This document shows, one piece after another, positions 55,836 to 64,000 of a DNA stretch of 64,000 nt (position 1 is its first letter; the number at the start of each line of letters is the position of its first letter). The stretch is from positions 1 through 64,000 of the forward strand of contig JABFUD020000355.1 of NCBI GenBank assembly GCA_014529385.2. Direction: 5' to 3'. A program made the translations under genes and the position numbers. Below the pieces are notes generated by a model. That model was not told the DNA's origin. It did no database searches and saw only the letters and a list, made by a program, of their open reading frames with translations. The stretch comes from Adiantum capillus-veneris. Taxonomy: Eukaryota > Streptophyta > Polypodiopsida > Polypodiales > Pteridaceae.

Positions 55836-57309
55836 TGTCACCAACGTGTGACTACTATCTATCCTTTTTGTTGATTTCTTTCTTATTATCTATTTACTTT
55901 CACTTTTTGGAAACACCCCTCGGGAAATCTAACTGCCGTGCATTGCATAGCTAGTGTGGAACTGTCCAGAGGGAGTTCAGGCCTGAGGGCAAGAGAGCAC
56001 TAAGGTTGGACAAAGACTATGGTTAGCCAAAGTGGGGTCATTGACTAGCCAAAGTGGAATCCTTTGCTACAGAGGCTACATTTCAGTTTTGGGTGTGGGT
56101 GCAGTGTACAAAGGGGGTCGGATGACCTAGAAAGATACAATGGCAGCATCTCCTAAAATTTAGAGAACTGCTATTTTGGGACCTGAAAATGTGTTTGCGT
56201 CATTACCTCCGGAATGACAAGGGGAACATTTTCTTACTCTGCCGTGAAGTCAACTGGGCAACTCGTTGGGAGATTTTTAGGCGGCAACCCCGAAACGGGA
56301 AAATGCTTGTAAATGCGGCAAGTGGCACATTCTGGTGCACTTTCCTCATGCAAGAGAAGGTGGCGCTGAATTTAGGAGGAGGAGGGCTCATTTTCAGATT
56401 TTGTCACAGGTTAAGAGCTATGGAGTGCTTGCTTTCCCTCCTATGTACAGTGCGGTGCCAGGAGTGATGCCCTGCACGCTACGCACTGCCCTCTCTCTCC
56501 CCTATGGCATATGTTATGCCCCTCTAGTGGGCTTTTCATTTGACCAATGTACAGTTGTGTGGGTCATGCGCGATTGCCGAGGCAAGAGCCTCTTGCACAA
56601 GTACTGGGTTAGCTAGTGGCTAATCCCCCACAGGTACAGGTGAATTCGGAGAGGTTTCACACCAGAAATCTCGTCCGATTTAAAGGCAAGTAGCCCTAGA
56701 GGTGCGGGAGCTCGAGGACTTGCTACGGATGCGACCGGCACGCGAAACGGAGCCCAAAACAGTAAATTACAGCCTGCTGTGTATTTTTGCAGGTTTAGGG
56801 TTTTGGCCCTAAACGGTCCCTAATACCCCCAGGAGGTTCGGGGACGCGAGGGGACCGCTGTAAAGGTGATCTGGCGCATTTTCGGGGCTGAAAACAGAGA
56901 ATTCAGCGTGCTGCAGATTCTCGCCAGGTTTTGCAAAGTGCCCGTATGCGTCGGGAAAGTCAGTCAATGCGTGGGAATACTGACTGTGAAGGGTCCTAGT
57001 ACAGTTATGCTGCCGAAATCGGGCCGGAACAGTTGAAATTCAACCAAGTTTGTGCGGGGCAGCTTGTAGGGAACCACAACGTTTATTCCCTCGTTTAAAC
57101 AATAAAGAAATACAGAAAGGGGCGCCTAAGTTAGGGGCCAATCTGGTGTCGGTCTACTCATACAGGTGCAATCTAGCAGCCTGTATCCCTCTCCCCTTTG
57201 TTCTGTCTTGAAAGTACAGGTAAAGTGGACGACAAATAAATGGGTGAAAGCAAATAAGGTTTAAGTTTAAAGTCTTACCGCCCTTTTTGGATTGAACACG
57301 CCGGTTTCA
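55836..57309 (+). mobile_element. Solo LTR, family A, complete, TSD ATAGC
   Basis: TGTCACCAACG to GCCGGTTTCA, 1474 bp, with ATAGC at 55831-55835 and 57310-57314. The hallmark appears as GAAATACAGAAAGGGGCGCC at 57107-57126, one base different from other LTRs. It splits the RNase H gene: upstream half at 57315-57500, downstream half at 55337-55835. Confidence 0.9.
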
Positions 57310-57314
57310 ATAGC

Positions 57315-57500
57315 AGTAGGCTTTTAACTGTCAAATGCAATAACTCTGTCATTTTGCATCAAAACTCCTCCACAAGCACGACCTGAAGCATCTATCATTA
57401 CTAGAAATGGTTTTGTAGGATCTGCAATGGCCATGACTGGAGTAATAGTCAAAGCCTATTTGAGATCATTAAAAGACCTTTCTGCTTCTAAGGACCATGT
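57315..57500 (-). pseudogene. Gypsy RT-RNase H boundary (5' half)
   Basis: On the minus strand: LTWSLEAERSFNDLK, a stop, then ALTITPVMAIADPTKPFLVM and IDASGRACGGVLM, the conserved start of gypsy RNase H with its first catalytic Asp. It continues across the solo LTR. Confidence 0.85.
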
Positions 57501-57841
57501 AAGCTTTTCAAACTTCATCAACACTGAGAGAGAGGAGCAGCAATGTCCAAAAAACTTGTAAACCTTGGTATGATAGAAATTTGCTAAACCCAAGATGAGC
57601 GAACATCACATACGATTGTTGGAAGAGGCTGTCACAAAGTGATGACGTGGCTACAAACAGCAAAAATCCTAATTTCTGCCAGAAACTCTAATTTTCTGAA
57701 AATCGCAGAGACGATTTTTTTTTTTTTTTTTTAATTTATAATGTGCGACGCAAATCCTAGCTTTTTGCTACCGCAAGGATTTTGGGATGAGAGAAAAGTT
57801 GAATTGCTTTATTTTAACTCTCATTGAGAGAGAGAGAGAGA

Positions 57842-57881
<40 letters not shown>

Positions 57882-57969
57882 ATTTGCTTTGCTTTCAAGC
57901 TTTTGGGGCTCTGCTTTTGGGCATCCCATGTAACCTTTAAATTAAGGTGAAGGCCTCACTTCTCAGGTG
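57501..57969. other. Spacer of palindrome 2
   Basis: About 470 bp not shared between the arms. It holds a T-run (57715-57732) and an imperfect GA tract (57826-57881). A segment near 57630-57780 has gapped CCTAA and GATGACGTGGC words resembling the telomere-like part of the LTR at 7262-8506. No coding frame is supported. Confidence 0.7.
57826..57881. repeat. Imperfect GA tract in palindrome 2 spacer
   Basis: GA units broken twice by an extra A. Confidence 0.9.
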
Positions 57970-57974
57970 AAAAG

Positions 57975-58171
57975 CCACTTGGTCCTTTGAAGCAGAAAGG
58001 TCTTTTTAAATGAATCTCAATAGGCTTTGACTATTACTCCAGTCATGGCCATTGCAGATCCTACAAAACCATTTCTAGTAATGATAGATGCTTCAGGTCG
58101 TGCTTGTGGAGGAGTTTTGAATGCAAAATGACAGAGTTTATTGCATTTGACAGTAAAAAGCCTACTGCTAT
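57975..58171 (+). pseudogene. Gypsy RT-RNase H boundary, inverted copy
   Basis: Same stretch as 57315-57500 but with more indels toward the spacer (near 57990-58030), so the frame is lost before the PVMAIADPTKPF equivalent. Confidence 0.8.
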
Positions 58172-59638
58172 TGAAACCGGCGTGTCCATCCAAAAAGGGC
58201 GGTAAGACTTTAAACTTAAACCTTATTTGCTTTCACCCATTTAATTTGTCGTCCACTTTACCTGTACTTTCAAGACAGAACAAAGGAGAGGGATACAGGC
58301 TGCTAGATGCACCTGTATGAGTAGACCGACACCAGATTGGCCCTAACTTAGCGCCCCTTTCTGTATTTCTTTAATTTTATAAACGAGGAATAAACGTTGT
58401 GGTTCCCTACAAGCTGCCCCGCACAAATTGGTTGAATTTCAACTGTTCCGGCCCGATTTCGGCAGCATAACTGTACTAGGACCCTTCACAGTCAGTATTC
58501 CCACGCATTGACTGACTTTCCCGACGCATACGGCACTTTGCAAAACCTGGCGAGAATCTGCAGCACGCTGAATTCTCTGTTTTCAGCCCCGAAAATGCGC
58601 CAGATCACCTTTACAGCGGTCCCCTCGCGTCCCCGAACCTCCTGGGGTATTAGGGACCGTTTAGGGCCAAAACCCTAAACCTGCAAAAATACACAGCAGG
58701 CTGTAATTTACTGTTTTGGGCTCCGTTTCGCGTGCCGGTCGCATCCGTAGCAAGTCCTCGAGCTCCCGCACCTCTAGGGCTACTTGCCTTTTAAATCGGA
58801 CGAGATTTCTGGTGTGAAACCTCTCCGAATTCACCTGTACCTGTGGGGGATTAGCCACTAGCTAACCCAGTACTTGTGCAAGAGGCTCTTGCCTCGGCAA
58901 TCGCGCATGAACCCACACAACTGTACATTGGTCAAATGAAAAGCCCACTAGAGGGGCATAACATACTGCCATAGGGGAGAGAGAGGGCAGTGCGTAGCGT
59001 GCAGGGCATCACTCCTGGCACCGCACTGTACATAGGAGGGAAAGCAAGCACTCCATAGCTCTTAACCTGTGACAAAATCTGAAAATGAGCCCTCCTCCTC
59101 CTAAATTCAGCGCCACCTTCTCTTGCATGGAAAGTGCACCAGAATGTGCCACTTGCCGCATTTACAAGCATTTTCCCGTTTCGGGGTTGCCGCCTAAAAA
59201 TCTCCCAACGAGTTGCCCAGTTGACTTCACGGCAGAGTAAGAAAATGTTCCCCTTGTCATTCCGGAGGTAATGACGCAAACACATTTTCAGGTCCCAAAA
59301 TAGCAGTTCTCTAAATTTTAGGAGATGCTGCCATTGTATCTTTCTAGGTCATCCGACCCCCTTTGTACACTGCACCCACACCCAAAACTGAAATGTAGCC
59401 TCTGTAGCAAAGGATTCCACTTTGGCTAGTCAATGACCCCACTTTGGCTAACCATAGTCTTTGTCCAACCTTAGTGCTCTCTTGCCCTCAGGCCTGAACT
59501 CCCTCTGGACAGTTCCACACTAGCTATGCAATGCACGGCAGTTAGATTTCCCGAGGGGTGTTTCCAAAAAGTGAAAGTAAATAGATAATAAGAAAGAAAT
59601 CAACAAAAAGGATAGATAGTAGTCACACGTTGGTGACA
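58172..59638 (-). mobile_element. Solo LTR, family A, second complete copy, TSD GCTAT
   Basis: GCTAT at 58167-58171 and 59639-59643; 1467 bp. Compared with 55836-57309 it has indels near 58960 and 59135 and lacks a G in the hallmark region (TAGCGCCCC at about 58348). Confidence 0.9.
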
Positions 59639-60137
59639 GCTATACAGATCCGATATCCAGTCTATGACAGGGAGTTTCTAGCCATTGTCCATGCATATCA
59701 TACATGGAAACAGTACCGTTTGGGAGCTGACTCTGTTGTCAAGACGGATCATCAATCACTGCAATATATTTTCACACAGCCAGTAATGAATCCTCGACAA
59801 GGACGCTGGGTGGAATTTTTAGCAAATTTCCACATGATCATTGAATATGTTTCAAGACTTCAGTATTCAATACTAGATGCACTCAGTAGAATGCCCCAAG
59901 CTACGAATATGGCGAGATCTACAATTGTTTTTGATATTCTTGATTGTTTAAAAGATGAATCTTTGACTCATCGAGATTTTGTTGAAGTTTTTCGAGTACT
60001 TTGAACAACAACTCCCACACATGCAGAAATGAACTTGTTTGCAACATATACAATAGAAGATGATGTATTGTATTATGAAGATAGAATTTGCGTACCACAC
60101 AATTTGCGCCCAAAATTACAAATAAATCTTCTGTAAT
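59639..60137 (+). pseudogene. Gypsy RNase H (3' half) and integrase start, third copy
   Basis: Direct repeat of 408-905, with the frame open for 124 codons (to 60004). Confidence 0.86.
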
Positions 60138-60858
60138 AAGAACAAAGTCCCAAGAAGCTACGGACAACATGCACAGTCTTTAAAGCTGGCCATGCCTTGA
60201 TTTCTTTAACCTTAGCAGGATTTATCTGGACACAATCCTTGACACTTTATACCCTAGAAAGTGGATCTTTTCTAGGATGAATTCACTTTTCTTTGCATTG
60301 GTGAGCAACCTGTTATTATGTAACTCTTTGAACACAATGGTCAAGTGATGCCTATGCTCCTCTTCATTCTTCGAATAGACTATCATGTCATCGAAGAATG
60401 TGTCAACAGATTTTTGATGTGGACGGGAAATTCTATTCATTATCCTATTGAACATAGCAGGGGCATTTGTAAGACCAAAGGGCATCACTAAAAACTCATA
60501 TAGACCAAATGTCGTTCTAAATGCAGTCTTGTGCACATCCTCTACCACCCTCTAAGTGATCAAGAATATCATCATTCGTTGGAATAGGAAATTTGTTCTT
60601 GATGGTATTCTTATTCAACGCACGGTAATCAATACACATGTGCCAAGAGTCATCTTTCTTCTGCACTAAGAGCATTGGAGAGCAAAAGGGTGAAGCGCTA
60701 GGTTGAATCAATCCTTTTTCTAGCAGCTCCTTTACTTGGCTTATAATCTCTTTCTGCTGGGCTGCACTAACCCTGCACCGAGGTCTATTTGGTGGGCTAC
60801 AACCTGGCACCAAATCTATCGCATGATCCTTAGGCCTCTCCAGCAGTAAAACTGAGAT
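60137..60858 (-). pseudogene. Gypsy RT remnant, third copy
   Basis: Direct repeat of 905-1625 without visible coding difference. Confidence 0.88.
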
Positions 60859-60966
60859 GGTAATAAAAACAGTCGTTGAACTCTCGCAAAAGAGCTGACC
60901 TTTCTCTATTTAATGACGATAAATTTGATTGACAATTATTTGAAACATGACGTGCAAAAATCAAAT

Positions 60967-61389
60967 ACACAAACAATTTTTAATTACAAAAGTGATAGTA
61001 GAAGCTGATACAATGGCCACTCTAGTCTTTGTACAATTATTTTTGAGCCCTTTAGGCAGCCCACAACAATATTTTTCTATCTGCTCTATTAATGACACAA
61101 ATCTATAGGAAGTTACTGGAAGTAGCGCTTTACAAAACTTTCGATTGTACTCCACTAAAGTTTTGTAATTAGCCGCATTGAGTTGGTGCCAATCTGTGAT
61201 AACATCAAAACTCATTTGATAGCCATGTAGATGCGAAAATCTGTTTGAAAGAAACCCATGCGGCATGTGCTTGCCCTTGCATTAATAAAGTTGTCCACCT
61301 TGAACGCGCATTTCCTTTTAAGAAAGTGGCAACTCTTTGAAACTTTCGAAGCAATTGTAAAAATTCCCCTCTGCATATGCAATATCTAA
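60967..61389 (-). pseudogene. Gypsy gag remnant, third copy
   Basis: Direct repeat of 1735-2157. Confidence 0.8.
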
Positions 61390-61409
61390 TTGTTGGAGGA
61401 AGGAAAGAG

Positions 61410-62742
61410 TGTCACAAGGTTGTGACAACCACTAACATTAGTTGTTGGTTTCTTTCCCTTGATTTTATTTGATTTTTGAGACGCTCTTTTGAAGTCACAA
61501 TTGGTTGGACATTGTATGGCCAGTGTGAAACGGCCAATGGTCGAGAGTTTCACCCGCAGCAGCCGTAAAGACCAGGTCGCCATGAGTTGGACGGGTCAAT
61601 CGGCACTGAAATTTGAGCAGTAAAAGGGTATCTAGGCTCAATTCAAAGTCATTTAAGCCCCACGCGACACTTATAAGTTGGTGGGTACTAGGAATTTAAC
61701 TTAAAAGGTACTAGGAATTTAAGGGCATAAGGGACACGTGGGAGCTCCATACGGATTTTCCAGACTCAGCGGCAAGAGAGGCACCCAAAATTGAGAGTGG
61801 AGGCTGATCTTGCACAAAAGTGACTACATTGTGTGTGTGAGTAGTGGGTTGATCACAGCTTTAATGGAAAGCTTGCCTTCTCCGTTGTCTCATGTAGCGC
61901 AATGACTTGCTCTCGCACATCTCTCCCCCCTTTGCGCATATAGTAATGCCCCTGTAGTTGGGGTTCTCAGTTGACCATGGACAATTCTGGGGTTTTTATG
62001 CGCGTTTGCTAAGGCAAGAGCCTTTTGAACCGGTACTGGATTAGCTAATTGCTAATCCCCCATAGGTAGGCACAATTCCAATACGAAGGATTGCGAGAAT
62101 GGAGAGTTTTCTCGGGTGAAAACTCGTCCGATTCAAAGGGGAATTGTCCCATTGCGTGCGGGAGCACTTGAGACACGCGTAGACATGTTCGCTCCGCTCA
62201 AAACGATCTAAAACAGAAAATTACAGCTTGCTTTGTTTTTTTGCAGGCTTAGGGTTTAGCACCTAAATTGCAAGAAATCACCAGGGGAGCCTCAAGAAAG
62301 CCTTGGGATGCGTATACAGGGTTTTAGGCACCTGACAGTGACAAAATAGGGGATTACAGCATGCTGAAATTGACATGCATCTCATCGGAAAGCGTCCAAA
62401 ATGCAAGGGAAAGTGTCCTTGACGTGTATTTTTGACCTACAGGGGTTTTGCTCCATTATGATGGCGAAATTGGGTAAAAAATTTGCAATTACAGCCATGG
62501 ACAGGTTTGGACAGCTTGGTGAAAGCATTCGGATAGTCTATTTGCAATAAGAATAGAGAAATACCGAAAGGGGCGCCAGTCTTTGGGGCCTACAGGGTGT
62601 CGGTGTCTGCTTGGAAGCACTCTAGCTGCCAAGCCGTGTTTTTGTTTGAAGTGAAGTTCCTCTGTGTCGTAAAGTTTAACAGTGGAAAGATCGGGTGAAA
62701 GCTAAAGTCTACTGCCCTATAGTGAGTCTACGGGCCGGTTTA
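61410..62742 (+). mobile_element. Gypsy-type LTR (family A), third copy
   Basis: Direct repeat of 2178-3510, with the four-G hallmark at about 62559-62578. The primer-site-like TGGTTCCGTCGCC starts at 62743. Confidence 0.75.
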
Positions 62743-62844
62743 TGGTTCCGTCGCCAGGACCGAATCACTTGTTCCTTAAGAAGTGGATTTGTCTTCGAGT
62801 CCCAACTAACTCCGCAACATGCGAGTGCTTCCTGCCGTGCTGAG

Positions 62845-63407
62845 ATGCCGATTCCACAGGCTTTGCCAGTTCAACCAACCACCTTTCAGAGTCCAAATGT
62901 TACATTAAATGGACAGGGAACCGTTTTCCAGGCTATGCAACAGGTTCTTCCACCACCCATGGTACATCCTGGGTTATATGCCAGGAACAGTCTTTGGGGG
63001 TATGCAAGGCATGATGCCAAACCCCATGTATGGTAATATTGGCATGCAACAAGGGTTTCAGTGTAATCACAGCCAGTTTGGGGTGCCACAAGGAAACTTT
63101 GGCATGGCTGGTTTTTTCGACCGGCAGACAACTATGGCACGAGTGACTCAGAATGTCAATGGCCAAGGGGCGCCGATGATCCCTATTACAGTGCCCATGT
63201 TGCAGACACTTCTCTATAATAATTTGGGAGCACTGGAAAAGCCAATACCATACAAAGAAGGTGGTGCAACTGTGAAGTTTGATACTTTGAGCGGATTTGA
63301 GGACAAGACGAAGGCTCTTACTTTCCTCCAGTAGTTTGATAGTGTCTATGCAGGGGGGGAATTTTAGAGAGGCCTCCAAGGTTAGGAAATCTACCATTTT
63401 CTTGAAA
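62845..63407 (+). pseudogene. Gypsy gag 5' part, third copy
   Basis: It shares the extra T near 62974 with the 52067-52629 copy. Open from 62909 to the TAG at 63332-63334. Confidence 0.82.
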
Positions 63408-63412
63408 GGTAA

Positions 63413-64000
63413 TGTTGCTAAATTGGCTTTATCTTACAGAAAAATAATTCTAAATGAATTATTGGATTTATAAGTGAGAGGGTTTTCTCGCTTGGAACAC
63501 CAAGGAAAAATAATTCTAAATGAATGATTGGAATTTTAAGTGAGAGGGTTTTTCTCACTGGAGACATCCGAGTACAGAGTATTCCTAGTGCGTCATTCAA
63601 AGTAATGACGGGAGCACTGAGAACGGGAATATATGTAAGGCCACCAAGAACGGGTACTTCTGATGCGTCACATCGGATGGGTGACAGGGAGCATCGGAAA
63701 GAAGTATCCGACCATCCGGGAACGGACATCTCTGATGCGTCATAGGATGGGTGACATAGAGCATCGTGAAGGAGATTGTACCGTAAGTTCGGTAGGAAAG
63801 GACTAGGTGATGGGTATTCCTGATGCGTCACAAGGTGGGTGACGGGTGCATCGGAAAGGGAATATCCATAGTCAGGAGGAAATTCCGAACTGTGTTAGAA
63901 TTGTGCACAAGGAAAAGCAAGCACTTGAATGAAGATGGGTTCAGAGGAAACTTTGAGGAAAAACACATGCTTTCTGAGAAAGCGGGATTGCCTTTCGGGA
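63413..64000 (+). mobile_element. Family B solo LTR, third copy (cut by window end)
   Basis: It starts TGTTGCTAAATTGGC after GGTAA (63408-63412) and includes the TGCGTCA repeat array at about 63590-63865. Confidence 0.88.

Larger units (their letters stand above)
28121..56238 (-). repeat. Right arm of giant palindrome 1
   Basis: Reverse-complement copy of 1-28117. Features appear in opposite order and orientation, including the complete LTR element (30281-35893) and all solo LTRs with their target duplications. The copy continues past 56238 into sequence that the window start removes from the left arm, so the true extent of the palindrome is not visible here. Confidence 0.95.
51478..57500 (-). 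repeat. Left arm of palindrome 2
   Basis: It is inverted relative to 57970-64000 with coordinate sums of about 115474-115481. It overlaps the outer end of palindrome 1's right arm, so the same gypsy and solo-LTR block is present three times (1-4770, 51478-56242, 59233-64000). Identity is high at the outer part and falls within about 60 bp of the inner edge (57440-57500). Confidence 0.92.
57970..64000 (+). repeat. Right arm of palindrome 2, direct repeat of window start
   Basis: From 59233 onward it repeats 1-4770 in the same orientation at an offset of about 59231-59235. It is cut by the window end. Where copy 1 (1-4770) has private one-base indels, for example near 579, 2320, 3061, 3745, 3880, 4397 and 4785, this copy and the 51478-56242 copy agree with each other. 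Confidence 0.92.

Noticed and set aside
1-64000. rRNA, tRNA or organelle DNA
   Set aside because: No rRNA landmark and no complete tRNA cloverleaf was seen; only the tRNA-complementary primer site. Composition and content are nuclear repeat DNA.

Overview
The window is non-genic nuclear DNA of a land plant and consists almost entirely of nested, mostly decayed LTR retrotransposons. The evidence is a plant-type initiator-tRNA-Met primer site (TGGTATCAGAGC) next to an LTR, Ty3/gypsy and Ty1/copia gag, protease, RT, RNase H and integrase remnants, several solo LTRs with 5-bp target-site duplications (TSDs), and no bacterial gene organisation. A large-genome plant such as a fern is a guess; nothing here fixes the species.

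Large-scale layout: the sequence is folded on itself twice. Palindrome 1 is centred at about 28119 with a 3-nt spacer. Position x on the left matches about 56233-56243 minus x on the right, so 1-28117 and 28121-56238 are inverted copies of one another. Palindrome 2 is centred at about 57738 with a spacer of about 470 bp, so 51478-57500 is inverted again in 57970-64000. Hence 59233-64000 is a direct repeat of 1-4770, with a period of about 59.23 kb. All real information sits in one unit of about 29.6 kb (28120-57737), read back and forth. Arms are nearly identical far from the centres, and differences cluster near both centres and are mostly one-base indels. That pattern fits a read-through or contig-end artefact at least as well as a real giant inverted duplication, and must be resolved before any biological reading.

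Contents of one unit, read along the left arm: end of a solo LTR (1-407) inside a gypsy RNase H gene (408-905, +); gypsy RT and gag remnants (905-2157, -); a gypsy LTR plus primer-binding-like site and gag (2178-4172, +); a 2.0-kb solo LTR (family B, 4178-6182) splitting that gag; the rest of the gag (6183-6710); a solo LTR with an internal 596-bp tandem duplication and telomere-like blocks (7262-8506); a truncated family C LTR with a long GA tract (9319-9895); a gypsy gag-protease-RT-RNase H pseudo-element (9896-13540) whose gag holds a family C solo LTR (9943-11147, TSD CGATT); another gypsy-type LTR (13749-14459); a gypsy integrase with a second RNase H, as in the Tat lineage (16020-17575, -); copia integrase pieces (17575-17839 and 19831-20340, -) separated by a second family B solo LTR (17840-19830); a structurally complete but RT-less gag-protease LTR element (20341-25957); and a region of about 2.1 kb next to the palindrome centre with a possible two-exon host-gene fragment (27132-27578).

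How the parts relate: the insertions can be ordered. The gypsy and copia bodies are oldest, the family A and B solo LTRs and the family C solo LTR split them, and the complete family C element split the copia integrase. The 20341-25957 element has LTRs, primer site, gag, protease and polypurine tract but no RT or integrase, so it would depend on a partner. The related 9896-13540 body does carry RT and RNase H remains. Both share an uncharacterised protein module after the protease.
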